Shown piece after piece: positions 26,020 to 33,829 of a stretch of DNA of 60,747 nucleotides. Position numbers and translations under genes: made by a program. The stretch's first letter is position 1, and each line of letters opens with the position of its first letter. Below the pieces are notes generated by a model, which was given only the letters and a program-made list of their open reading frames with translations, made no database searches and was not told the origin of the DNA. This DNA comes from Stenotrophomonas maltophilia (GTDB lineage Bacteria > Pseudomonadota > Gammaproteobacteria > Xanthomonadales > Xanthomonadaceae), in contig NZ_SRHZ01000007.1 in the NCBI RefSeq assembly GCF_004684085.1, forward strand, positions 1 through 60,747, written 5' to 3'.

Positions 26020-26463
26020 TTACGCCAGCTGCTGCTTGACCAGCTTGGAGACCAGGCCCATGTCGGCCTGGCCGGCGAGCTTGGGCTTCAGTGCGCCCAT
26101 CAGCTTGCCGATGTCGGCCGGGCTGGAGGCGCCGGTCTCGGCGATGGCGGCCTGGATGGCGGCCACGATCTCGGCTTCGCCCATCTTCGCCGGCAGGTAG
26201 GCTTCGATCACCACGATCTCGGCGCGCTCGATCTCGGCCAGGTCTTCGCGGTTGGCGGCTTCGAACTGGCTGACCGAGTCCTTGCGCTGCTTGACCATCT
26301 TGTCGAGCACGGCGATCACGGCGGTGTCATCCAGCTCGATGCGCTCGTCCACTTCGCGCTGCTTGATGGCGGCGTTGATCAGGCGGATCACGCCCAGCTT
26401 GTGCTTCTCGCCCGCCTTCATGGCGGCCTTCATGTCTTCGGTGAGCTGCAGCTTCATGCTCAT
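26020..26463 (-). CDS. yqeY: GatB/YqeY domain protein
   Basis: 147 residues from MSMKLQLTED, with GAGG eight bases before the ATG. A helical cytosolic protein of the YqeY family, related to the tail domain of the GatB amidotransferase subunit. Recognisable parts are KAGEKHKLGVIRLINAAIKQREVD, EAYLPAKMGEAEIVAAI and the C-terminal DIGKLMGALKPKLAGQADM. It is usually encoded between rpsU and dnaG. A role in tRNA-dependent amidation is suspected from the domain but not established. Confidence 0.93.
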   Translation of the reverse strand: MSMKLQLTEDMKAAMKAGEKHKLGVIRLINAAIKQREVDERIELDDTAVIAVLDKMVKQRKDSVSQFEAANREDLAEIERAEIVVIEAYLPAKMGEAEIVAAIQAAIAETGASSPADIGKLMGALKPKLAGQADMGLVSKLVKQQLA

Positions 26464-26516
26464 GAGGAACCTCGTGGTGGTGGTGGGGCGGGGCGGATGC
26501 CCGAGCCCGGAAACGC

Positions 26517-26547
26517 AAAAAGCCGGCGACGCTCGCGCGTGCCGGCT
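26517..26547 (-). terminator. Intrinsic terminator after rpsU
   Basis: On the minus strand AGCCGGC pairs with GCCGGCT around a 13-base loop, followed by TTTTT (26517-26521). It lies between rpsU and yqeY and so can limit read-through from the ribosomal gene into yqeY. Confidence 0.8.
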
Positions 26548-26595
26548 TCGGCTTCATCGCGACAGGCAAGCCCGCCGCAATGAAGATGCGTCCGA

Positions 26596-26811
26596 TCAGT
26601 ACAGGCGCTGACGCTTGGTAACGTCGCGCGACGAGCGGCGCAGCTGACGCTTCACAGCAGCGGCGGCCTTGCGCTTGCGCTCCTGGGTCGGCTTTTCGTA
26701 GAACTCGCGCTTGCGGGTTTCGGCCAGCACACCGGCCTTTTCGCAAGTGCGCTTGAAGCGGCGAAGAGCAAACTCGAAGGGCTCGTTCTCGCGGACTTTG
26801 ACGCTGGGCAT
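26596..26811 (-). CDS. rpsU: 30S ribosomal protein S21
   Basis: 71 residues starting [21 protein letters not shown], the exact N-terminal pattern of bacterial S21, and ending in the usual basic tail ([13 protein letters not shown]). S21 binds the small-subunit platform and helps mRNA pairing with the anti-Shine-Dalgarno region. The start at 26811 excludes 75 residues of upstream frame that overlap the promoter. Confidence 0.98.
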
Positions 26812-26859
26812 GGAATCTCCGGGACACAGTAGAACCGGGTCACGCCCGGCGAGCCGCAC

Positions 26860-26887
26860 ATTATAGCGGCGAATCGACAAACTGCAA
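26860..26887 (-). promoter_or_regulatory. Sigma-70 type promoter of rpsU
   Basis: On the minus strand a consensus TATAAT (26860-26865) lies 16 bases from TTGCAG (26882-26887). The start codon follows about 48 bases after the -10 box. Confidence 0.75.
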
Positions 26888-26977
26888 GCGGCCAACCCTG
26901 AATACGGGCCGGGGGTTCGAAAGCAGTGAGACCTGCACGTTCCCCGAGGGGGCGGCAGGGGCGTCATAATAGCAGGC

Positions 26978-28003
26978 ATGCGAGTCCTTGGCATCGAATC
27001 TTCCTGTGATGAGACCGGCGTGGCGGTGTATGACACCGACCTTGCCGGCAGCGCGGCCCTGCGCGCCCATGCGGTCTACAGCCAGATCGCCCTGCACGCC
27101 GAGTACGGCGGTGTGGTGCCCGAACTGGCCAGCCGCGACCACGTCCGCAAGCTGCTGCCACTGGTGCGCCAGACCCTGGCCGAAGCCGGTCTGGGCGTGG
27201 ACGACATCGACGGCGTGGCCTACACGGCCGGCCCCGGTCTGGTCGGCGCGTTGCTGGTCGGCGCGGGTGTGGCGCGTTCGCTGGCGTGGGCGCTGGAGGT
27301 GCCGGCGGTGGGCGTACACCATATGGAAGGCCACCTTCTGGCCCCACTGATGGAAGACGACCCGCCGGAAGCGCCGTTCGTGGCGCTGCTGGTATCGGGC
27401 GGCCATACCCAGCTGGTGGCGGTGGATGCGATCGGCCAGTACCGCCTTCTGGGCGAGACCCTGGACGATGCGGCGGGCGAGGCCTTCGACAAGACGGCCA
27501 AGATGATGGGCCTGCCCTATCCGGGCGGGCCGCAGCTGGCCAGGCTGGCCGAGCAGGGCACGCCGGGCGTGTACCGCTTCGCGCGGCCGATGACCGACCG
27601 CCCGGGGCTGGATTTCAGCTTCTCCGGCCTGAAGACCCAGGTCCTGATGGCCTGGCGTGACAGCGACCAGAGCGAGCAGACCCGCGCCGACATCGCCCGT
27701 GGCTTTGAAGATGCGGTGGTCGAGACCCTGTCGATCAAGTGCGAGCGCGCGCTGGAAGCGGCCGGGACCAATGTGATCGTGGTGGCCGGCGGTGTCGGCG
27801 CCAACAAGCGCCTGCGCGCCCGCCTGCAGCAGATGGCCGAGCGTCTCGGCGGCCGTGCGTGCTTCCCGCGGCCGGCACTGTGCACCGACAACGGCGCGAT
27901 GATCGCCTTCGCCGGCGCGCTGCGCCTGCAGGCTGGCCAGCACAGCCCGCCGAAGGTGGATGTGACCCCGCGTTGGGACATGGCGACCCTGCCGGCGGTG
28001 TGA
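26978..28003 (+). CDS. tsaD: tRNA threonylcarbamoyladenosine transferase TsaD
   Basis: 341 residues starting [19 protein letters not shown], typical of TsaD/Gcp. An ASKHA-fold enzyme that with TsaB and TsaE transfers the threonylcarbamoyl group to A37 of ANN-decoding tRNAs. The metal-binding histidines are in [11 protein letters not shown]. The phosphate-binding loops appear as [13 protein letters not shown] and [16 protein letters not shown]. Divergent from rpsU, the classic arrangement. Confidence 0.97.
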
Positions 28004-28016
28004 AGCCCCGGAACCG

Positions 28017-28040
28017 GTAGCGCCGGGCCACGCCCGGCGA
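28017..28040 (+). repeat. SMAG element
   Basis: GTAG head with GCCGGGC/GCCCGGC arms around CAC. It lies between the convergent tsaD and HEPN-like genes. Confidence 0.8.
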
Positions 28041-28045
28041 ACGCA

Positions 28046-28699
28046 TTACGGACGCCGTACCAACGGCGACGCCGCCAACACCGTCGTTGCCCGCTCATGG
28101 CGTTGCAGCCACCCCAGTGTGTGCGGGCAGCGCGCATGGATCAGCCGCCCGATCGCGGCCAGGTCGGCGCCGATGTCGCGTTCCAGGATGGGCTCGTGGT
28201 GCGCGATGCGGTTGCGCAGGTGGCGGATGCGGTCGAGGTCGGCGTGGATGGACCGACGCAGGGCGGACAGCGGCGCTGAGGGGGCATGTGGCAGCGCCAG
28301 GCCCATGGTCCCGGCCCAGATCGAATGCTCGAACCGTCGAGCGAACAACTGCTGCCAGAAACCGAATCGCAGCTTGGCGATGACCTCCGGTACGTCCGTT
28401 GGGGCTCCGGCGCTGCCTCGGGCATCGCATAGCGAGGCAAGCGCGCCTTCGGCAGGAAGGCTGCGCAGCAGCGCTGGATGCCAGGGCCAGCATCGACCGT
28501 AACGATGCACCAGCGCCGTAGCGGCTGCATTGCGGATCACGACCTCGCAGATGTGCAACGGTGGCAGGAGAGCAGCACACATCTGCATGTTCCAGGCATA
28601 GAGCGTGGCCGGATCGGCTACGCAACGAGAAGCGATGCGCTCGTAGGTCGACCATCTCTGCCGGGATAGCGCTGCCTGCAGGATCTTGCTTTCCTTCAT
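28046..28699 (-). CDS. Abi-like protein with a HEPN RNase motif
   Basis: 217 residues from MKESKILQAAL, with GGAAGTGAG upstream. A soluble, mostly helical protein. The C-terminal half contains IRHLRNRIAHHEPILERD, which fits the R-x4-6-H signature of HEPN domains and the RNRxAHHEPI pattern of Abi-family (AbiD/AbiF-like) phage-resistance proteins. The N-terminal part, WNMQMCAALLPPLHICEVVIRNA, also matches that family, in which the gene product acts alone. HEPN proteins are often RNases in defence or toxin systems. It sits alone between the housekeeping genes tsaD and folB, so it looks like an insertion. The defence role is inferred. Confidence 0.78.
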   Translation of the reverse strand: MKESKILQAALSRQRWSTYERIASRCVADPATLYAWNMQMCAALLPPLHICEVVIRNAAATALVHRYGRCWPWHPALLRSLPAEGALASLCDARGSAGAPTDVPEVIAKLRFGFWQQLFARRFEHSIWAGTMGLALPHAPSAPLSALRRSIHADLDRIRHLRNRIAHHEPILERDIGADLAAIGRLIHARCPHTLGWLQRHERATTVLAASPLVRRP

Positions 28700-28840
28700 C
28701 AACTCACTTCCAGGGAATGTGGCTTCACCTTGACCTTGGGAACGAGGCAGGAACATCAGGAAACGGCATCATGATCGTCGGTGTTTTTTGTAGAACGGCT
28801 CGGATTTTCACCCGGGTGTCTGCCTTGACGCATTTGCCAA

Positions 28841-28869
28841 TTGACTGGGCTTGGTGGCACACCTAACCT
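28841..28869 (+). promoter_or_regulatory. Predicted promoter of a small RNA or folB leader
   Basis: TTGACT (28841-28846) and TAACCT (28864-28869) at the ideal 17-base spacing, in a 364-base region without a protein gene. Confidence 0.5.
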
Positions 28870-28875
28870 TGCAGC

Positions 28876-28966
28876 GTGTGCTCCGGGACTCGCGGCTGGA
28901 TTCCAGCTTCCCCTGGGGACGTTGAGAGGTACCAAAGGGCCCCGCTAGCAGGGCCCTTTGTCTTTT
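28876..28966 (+). ncRNA. Candidate small RNA, about 90 nt
   Basis: It lies between a well-spaced promoter (28841-28869) and a strong terminator (28933-28966). No open frame with its own start and stop fits inside. A short GCTGG-ATT-CCAGC hairpin lies in the middle. The rest of the spacer (28700-28840 and 28967-29063) shows no feature beyond the ribosome site of the divergent gene and the folB leader. It could instead be an attenuated leader of folB, whose start codon is about 100 bases further on. Confidence 0.4.
28933..28966 (+). terminator. Orphan intrinsic terminator upstream of folB
   Basis: CAAAGGGCCC/GGGCCCTTTG, a 10-bp perfect stem, followed by TCTTTT. No plus-strand protein gene ends near it; the previous one, tsaD, ends more than 900 bases away. 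Confidence 0.75.
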
Positions 28967-29063
28967 CCGGCGCCGTATCCCTGCCGGCCGCTCCCCGCCC
29001 GTTCCGGGCAGGCTCACCGCCGTGCCGTTACCATGGCCCCCTGTATTCGGGCTGGTAACCGCA

Positions 29064-29417
29064 ATGGACAAGGTTTTCATCGAAGGGCTGACGATCGACG
29101 CCCTGATCGGCATCTACGATTGGGAGCGACGGATCCGCCAGGACCTGGTGTTCGACCTGGAGATGGGCTTCGACAACCGTCGCCCCGCGGCGACCGATGA
29201 CATCACCCACACCCTGAACTACAAGGCGGTGAGCAAGCGCCTGGAGCAGTTCGTGCGCGAATCGGAATTCGGCCTGGTCGAAACCCTGGCCGAGCGCTGC
29301 GCGCAGATCGTGCTCGACGAATTCGACGTGAAGTGGCTGCGCCTGAAACTGAGCAAGCCGGGCGCGGTGCGCGGCGCGCGCGCGGTGGGCGTGATCATCG
29401 AACGTTCGCGCGATTGA
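29064..29417 (+). CDS. folB: Dihydroneopterin aldolase
   Basis: 117 residues from MDKVFIEGLTIDALIGIYDWER. It cleaves 7,8-dihydroneopterin to the hydroxymethyl pterin in folate synthesis. The family features are intact: GIYDWERRIRQDLVFD near the start, TLNYKAVSKRLEQFV (active-site Tyr region), LVETLAERCAQ (substrate-binding Glu) and a C-terminal LSKPGAVRGARAVGV carrying the lysine. Not followed by other folate genes. Confidence 0.95.
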   Translation: MDKVFIEGLTIDALIGIYDWERRIRQDLVFDLEMGFDNRRPAATDDITHTLNYKAVSKRLEQFVRESEFGLVETLAERCAQIVLDEFDVKWLRLKLSKPGAVRGARAVGVIIERSRD

Positions 29418-29421
29418 CCCG

Positions 29422-29474
29422 GTCGTGCCGGCCGCCGGCCAGCAACCCAGGTAGTGCCGGCCGCTGGCCGGCAA
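29422..29474. repeat. Two SMAG elements between folB and the channel gene
   Basis: 29422-29444 has a degenerate GTCG head; 29451-29474 has GTAG. Both have GCCGGCC-type arms and point the same way. Confidence 0.8.
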
Positions 29475-29504
29475 CCTCAACAGCAATGAAGAAGGAGACA
29501 ACGG

Positions 29505-30776
29505 ATGGTGGACGCGGTGGTGGCGGTACAGTGGCTGGAAAAGCTGCAGAACACACTGGAACCCTATCCTGGCGCCTACCTGGCGTTGATGATCACCGCG
29601 CTGCTGGTCGCAGCCGGCCTGGCCAACTGGGTGACCAAACGCATCCTGGTGCGGGGCCTGCGGCGCCTGCTGCAGCGCCTGCCGGGTGCCGAGTCGGGGC
29701 GTGGCAGCCATTTGATGCGGGTGATTTCGCGCCTGTCCAACGTAGTGCCCAGCCAGGTGATCGCCTCGGGCATCACCCTTATCCCGGATCTGCCGGAAGG
29801 CCTGGTCAAGGTCATCATCAAGCTGTGCATCGTGTGGGCCGTGCTGACGGTGTCGATGGCGTTCTCGCATGCGCTGGACGCGGCCAACAGCCTGTACGAA
29901 CGCAAGCCCGATGCGCGCAACAAGCCGATCAAGGGCTACCTGCAGGTGGTCAAGATCGTGGTGTTCGTGGCTGCCGGCCTGTCGATCATCGCCACCCTGC
30001 TGGGCGTAGCGCTGGGCCCGCTGGTCACCGGCCTGGGCGCAGCCACCGCAGTGCTGATGCTGATCTTCCAGGACACCATCCTGTCGCTGGTGGCCAGCGT
30101 GCAGATCAGTGGCGACGGCCGCGTGCGCATCGGCGACTGGATCGAGATGCCCAGCCAGAACGCCGATGGCGACGTCATCGACATCGCCCTGCACACCATC
30201 ACCGTGCAGAACTTCGACAAGACCATCACCACCATCCCGACCAAGAAGCTGGTGACCGAGTCGTTCAAGAACTGGCGCGGCATGCAGGAAGCCGGTGGCC
30301 GCCGGATCAAGCGCGCGCTGTACCTGGACCAGCACAGCGTCGGCTTCCTGGACGAGGGCGACCTGGCCTTCCTCGGTGAGTTCGCGCTGCTGCGCGATTA
30401 CCTGCAGTCCAAGGAACAGGAGCTGGGGCAGTGGAACGGGCGCTTGCGCGAGCAGGGCGTGGCCGAGGTCAACAGCCGCCGGGTGACCAACCTGGGCACC
30501 TTCCGTGCCTATGTGGAGCGCTACCTGCGCAGCCACCCGGGCATCCATACCGACATGACCCTGCTGGTACGGCAGCTGCAGCCGACCACCGAAGGCCTGC
30601 CGCTGGAGCTGTACTGCTTCACCCGCAGCACCGCGTGGGGCGAGTACGAGGCGGTGCAGTCGGACATCTTCGACCACTTACTGGCGATCCTGCCTGCCTT
30701 CGGCCTGCGCGTGTTCCAGGCCTCCAGCGACGCCATGTTGATGGCCGGGCAGCGCCAGTTGGCTGGCTCGGAGTAA
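29505..30776 (+). CDS. Mechanosensitive ion channel, MscS/YbdG type
   Basis: 423 residues with GAAGGAG before the ATG. Four or five N-terminal helices lead to the MscS pore-lining region (LGVALGPLVTGLGAATAVLMLIF), then the beta domain with SGDGRVRIGDWIEMPSQNADGDV. The C-terminal part is longer than in MscS and carries ITTIPTKKLVTESFKNWRGMQEAGGRRIKRAL, as in YbdG (MscM-type) channels. Expected to open under membrane tension during osmotic down-shift. It stands alone, with its own Shine-Dalgarno and no clear terminator. Confidence 0.92.
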   Translation: MVDAVVAVQWLEKLQNTLEPYPGAYLALMITALLVAAGLANWVTKRILVRGLRRLLQRLPGAESGRGSHLMRVISRLSNVVPSQVIASGITLIPDLPEGLVKVIIKLCIVWAVLTVSMAFSHALDAANSLYERKPDARNKPIKGYLQVVKIVVFVAAGLSIIATLLGVALGPLVTGLGAATAVLMLIFQDTILSLVASVQISGDGRVRIGDWIEMPSQNADGDVIDIALHTITVQNFDKTITTIPTKKLVTESFKNWRGMQEAGGRRIKRALYLDQHSVGFLDEGDLAFLGEFALLRDYLQSKEQELGQWNGRLREQGVAEVNSRRVTNLGTFRAYVERYLRSHPGIHTDMTLLVRQLQPTTEGLPLELYCFTRSTAWGEYEAVQSDIFDHLLAILPAFGLRVFQASSDAMLMAGQRQLAGSE

Positions 30777-30863
30777 GCTGCGGTGCCCCCGGCGGGGCCA
30801 TACGGACCCCGCTGGTGGCTGAAACTGAATGAAGAAACCTCTCGCCAAATCGCCCCGGATCGC

Positions 30864-30891
30864 TAGAATGCCGGGCTTGTAAACGTTTTCA
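30864..30891 (+). promoter_or_regulatory. bglX -10 box and LacI-type operator
   Basis: TAGAAT (30864-30869) is a plausible -10 box. Nine bases on lies TGTAAACGTTTTCA (30878-30891), a CG-centred palindrome with one mismatched pair, the shape recognised by LacI-family sugar repressors. It would cover the transcription start, so repression relieved by a sugar is the likely mode. No LacI gene is in the window. Confidence 0.6.
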
Positions 30892-30904
30892 TCAAGGACT
30901 GCCG

Positions 30905-33079
30905 GTGGCCTCCGATCGCATCGAATCCCTCATTGCCCAGATGACCGTCGAGGAAAAGGTCGGCCAGCTGGGTGTCTTCGCGGACATGGTCCGCCCGTTC
31001 GCCCCGGACGTGAACCCGGAAGCCAACGTGCGCAATGCCGACCAGGTGCTGCAGCAGGTGCGCGAGGGCAAGGTCGGGTCCCTGTTCAATGGTGTGGGCG
31101 CCGAGCTGGGCCGCCGCATTCAGCAGGTCGCCACCGAGGAAAGCCGCCTGGGCATCCCGGTGATCCTGGCTGCCGACGTCATCCACGGCATGCGTACCGT
31201 GTTCCCGATCCCGCTGGGCGAGGCCGCCAGCTTCGAGCCGGACCTGGCCGAGCGTACTGCGCGCGCCACCGCCATCGAAGCCACTGCCGCTGGCCTGCAC
31301 TGGACCTACGCCCCGGCCGTGGACATTGCCCGCGACCAGCGCTGGGGCCGTGGCGCCGAAGGTGCTGGCGAAGACGTGGTGCTGGGCTGTGCGTTCGCCG
31401 CCGCTCGTGTGCGCGGTTTCCAGGGCAGCGACCTGCGCGCCGCCGATTCGCTGCTGGCCACGCCCAAGCACTTCGCCGCCTATGGCGCGGTGATGGCCGG
31501 CATGGAATACAACATGGTGGACATCTCGCCGCAGACCCTGCGCGACGTGCACCTGCCGCCGTTCAAGGCCGCCTTCGACGCCGGCGCGATCACCGTGATG
31601 TCCTCGTTCAACGACATCAACGGCGTGCCGGCCAGCGCCAACGCCGAACTGCTGACCGACATCCTGCGCGGTGAGTGGAAGTTCCCGGGCGTGGTGATCT
31701 CCGATTACACCGCCGACATGGAGCTGGTCGCGCACGGCTATGCCGCCGATGATCGCGATGCCACCGCCAAGGCATTCACCGCCGGCCTGGATCTGAGCAT
31801 GCAGAGCGGCTTCTATGCCGAGCATCTGCCGGGCCTGGTCGAGAGCGGCGACGTGCCGATGGCGGTACTGGATGAAGGCGTGCGCCGCATCCTGTGGCTG
31901 AAGGAAACCATCGGCCTGTTCGACGATCCGTACCGTTCGCTGGACCCGGCGCGCGAAGCGAATACTTCACACATCGCAGCCCATGACGAACTGTCGCGCG
32001 ATGCCGCACGCCGTTCGATCGTGCTGCTGAACAACCGCGACAATGTGCTGCCGCTGCAGAAGACCGGGCAGAAAATCGCGCTGATCGGTCCCTTCGTGCA
32101 GGACCGCGAGAACATCGAAGGTTGCTGGACCCTGTTCGGCGACAAGCAGCGCTATGTCGACCTGGAAACCGGCGTGCGCGCCGCCATCGGCAATGAAGCG
32201 CTGCTGGAGGTCGTGCCGGGCTGCGAACTGGAAGTGGCCATCCCCGGTGGTACCGAAGCGGCGGTGGCTGCCGCGCTGCGCGCCGACGTGGTAGTGCTGG
32301 CGCTGGGCGAACCACAGCGCTACAGCGGTGAGGCACAGTCGCGCGTGGAGATCACCCTGCCGCCGGCACAGCAGGCGCTGGCCGAGGCCGTGGCGATGAC
32401 CGGCAAGCCGCTGGTGGTGCTGCTGCGCAATGGCCGCGCGCTGGCACTGCAGGGCGCGGTGCGCAATGCACAGGCCGTGGCGGTGACCTGGTACCTGGGC
32501 ACGCAGACCGGCCACGCGGTGGCCGATGTGCTGTTCGGTGACTACAGCCCGTCCGGCCGCCTGCCGGTCAGCTTCCCGCAGGTGTCCGGCCAGCAGCCGT
32601 ACTTCTACAACCATCCGCGGACCGGTCGCCCGGAACTGCCGACGATGTCGGAGTTCAAGGCTCGTTGGCGCGAGATCCCGAACGAGCCGCTGTACCCGTT
32701 CGGCCACGGCATCGGCTACACCAGCTTCGCCTACGGCGTGCCGCAGCTGAGTGCGGCGCAGCTCGGCTGGGACGACACCCTGACCATCACCACCACGCTG
32801 ACCAACAGCGGTGATGTGGCCGGCGAGGAAGTGGTGCAGTTGTACATCCACGACCGCGTGGCCAGCCGCGTGCGTCCGGTGCGCGAACTGAAGGATTTCC
32901 GCAAGGTGGCGCTGCAGCCGGGCGAGTCGGCCGAAGTGGTGTTCACCCTGACCCGCGAGCAGTTGGAATTCACCGGCCGCGACGGCGTGCTGCGTGCCGA
33001 GCCGGGCCAGTTCGACCTGTGGGTCTGCGCCTCGTCAGCGGCAGGCGAAGCCGTGCAGTTCGAGCTGCTGAAGGCCTGA
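30905..33079 (+). CDS. bglX: Glycoside hydrolase family 3 beta-glucosidase, cytosolic form
   Basis: 724 residues starting at a GTG with AAGGA six bases upstream. The GH3 N-terminal barrel contains KHFAAYGAVMAGMEYNMVD and the nucleophile aspartate in GVVISDYTADMELV. The second alpha/beta domain follows (IVLLNNRDNVLPLQKTG). A fibronectin type III-like C-terminal domain ends the protein (NSGDVAGEEVVQLYIHDR). Closest in layout to E. coli BglX but without its signal peptide: the first residues are already the start of the barrel. It should therefore act in the cytoplasm on imported oligosaccharides. Hydrolyses beta-glucosides or related glycosides; the specificity is not readable. Its transcript is probably ended by the long hairpin that follows. 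Confidence 0.93.
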   Translation: MASDRIESLIAQMTVEEKVGQLGVFADMVRPFAPDVNPEANVRNADQVLQQVREGKVGSLFNGVGAELGRRIQQVATEESRLGIPVILAADVIHGMRTVFPIPLGEAASFEPDLAERTARATAIEATAAGLHWTYAPAVDIARDQRWGRGAEGAGEDVVLGCAFAAARVRGFQGSDLRAADSLLATPKHFAAYGAVMAGMEYNMVDISPQTLRDVHLPPFKAAFDAGAITVMSSFNDINGVPASANAELLTDILRGEWKFPGVVISDYTADMELVAHGYAADDRDATAKAFTAGLDLSMQSGFYAEHLPGLVESGDVPMAVLDEGVRRILWLKETIGLFDDPYRSLDPAREANTSHIAAHDELSRDAARRSIVLLNNRDNVLPLQKTGQKIALIGPFVQDRENIEGCWTLFGDKQRYVDLETGVRAAIGNEALLEVVPGCELEVAIPGGTEAAVAAALRADVVVLALGEPQRYSGEAQSRVEITLPPAQQALAEAVAMTGKPLVVLLRNGRALALQGAVRNAQAVAVTWYLGTQTGHAVADVLFGDYSPSGRLPVSFPQVSGQQPYFYNHPRTGRPELPTMSEFKARWREIPNEPLYPFGHGIGYTSFAYGVPQLSAAQLGWDDTLTITTTLTNSGDVAGEEVVQLYIHDRVASRVRPVRELKDFRKVALQPGESAEVVFTLTREQLEFTGRDGVLRAEPGQFDLWVCASSAAGEAVQFELLKA

Positions 33080-33085
33080 TCGAAG

Positions 33086-33152
33086 AAAAGGGGACGGAGG
33101 GGATTAAGTCGTTTGTGGCACTAACGACTTAATCCCCTCCGTCCCCTTTTTT
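33086..33152. repeat. Long perfect inverted repeat after bglX
   Basis: Two 28-base arms (33086-33113 and 33123-33150) that are exact reverse complements around a nine-base loop. The arms begin AAAAGGGGACGGAGGGG and continue to a TTAAG centre. It is not of the GTAG family. It ends in a T run and can act as a bidirectional terminator; the sequence also looks like a mobile miniature palindrome. Confidence 0.8.
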
Positions 33153-33210
33153 GTTGTCCTCACTGGTGTGGCGCTACCATCGGCATTCTTGAACCGATGG
33201 ATGCCCGCGC

Positions 33211-33759
33211 ATGCGTACGATCGCTGTGTTGATTCCCGCCCTGTTGCTGGCGGCCTGTTCGCAACCGGCGCCGCCGGCCGAGCCTGCAGCGGACGCGCCG
33301 CCGCCGATGGAGGCCAGTGCTGCAGCGACGCCTGCGGTCGAGCCTGTCGCTGAACCCGCCACCGCTGCCGCACCGGCTACGCCTGCAGCAGACCCGGCCG
33401 CCGAAGATGCGCGTGCGCGCATCGAGACGCTGCTCGGTGATGCCGCGCAGTATGAAAAGGTCTTCAACGCGTTCAAGACCGCCGTGGTCGGCGGTGATCG
33501 CGCCGCCGTGGTCGAGGAAGTGCGCTTCCCGTTGAACATCAGCGGTGGAAAGAAGATCACCGGCCCCGGCGAGTTCCAGCGCAGCTACGAGAAGATCATC
33601 ACCCCGGCGGTGGTCAAGGCGGTGTCCGAGCAGGACTTCGGCAAGGTGTTCGTGAACCAGCAGGGCGTAATGATCGGTGATGGCCAGGTGTGGTTGAACG
33701 GGCAGTGTCTGGACCAGGCCTGCACGAAGACCGAGGTCAAGGTCATCACCATCCAGTGA
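33211..33759 (+). CDS. Lipoprotein of unknown function
   Basis: 182 residues with a lipoprotein signal (MRTIAVLIPALLLAACSQ, lipobox LAAC, Cys16). A long Ala/Pro/Glu-rich linker (about 18-65) is followed by a small globular domain. That domain includes ARIETLLGDAAQYEKVFNAFK, VRFPLNISGGKKITGPGEF and a closing segment with two cysteines (GQCLDQACTK) that could form a disulfide. The layout suggests an anchored periplasmic domain held away from the membrane. No family is recognised. Confidence 0.82.
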   Translation: MRTIAVLIPALLLAACSQPAPPAEPAADAPPPMEASAAATPAVEPVAEPATAAAPATPAADPAAEDARARIETLLGDAAQYEKVFNAFKTAVVGGDRAAVVEEVRFPLNISGGKKITGPGEFQRSYEKIITPAVVKAVSEQDFGKVFVNQQGVMIGDGQVWLNGQCLDQACTKTEVKVITIQ

Positions 33760-33765
33760 ATGCAG

Positions 33766-33788
33766 ACGGCCCCACGTGCGGGGCCGTT
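33766..33788 (+). terminator. Hairpin terminator after the lipoprotein gene
   Basis: ACGGCCCC/GGGGCCGT stem with a six-base loop, seven bases beyond the stop codon. The T run is weak. Confidence 0.6.
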
Positions 33789-33798
33789 GCGGACAAAC

Positions 33799-33822
33799 GT
33801 GCCGGCCAGCGACCGGCACTAC
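33799..33822 (-). repeat. SMAG element
   Basis: GTGCCGGCC/CCGGCAC-type arms ending CTAC. It lies between the convergent lipoprotein and sugar dehydrogenase genes. Confidence 0.75.
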
Positions 33823-33829
33823 CGGGGCA

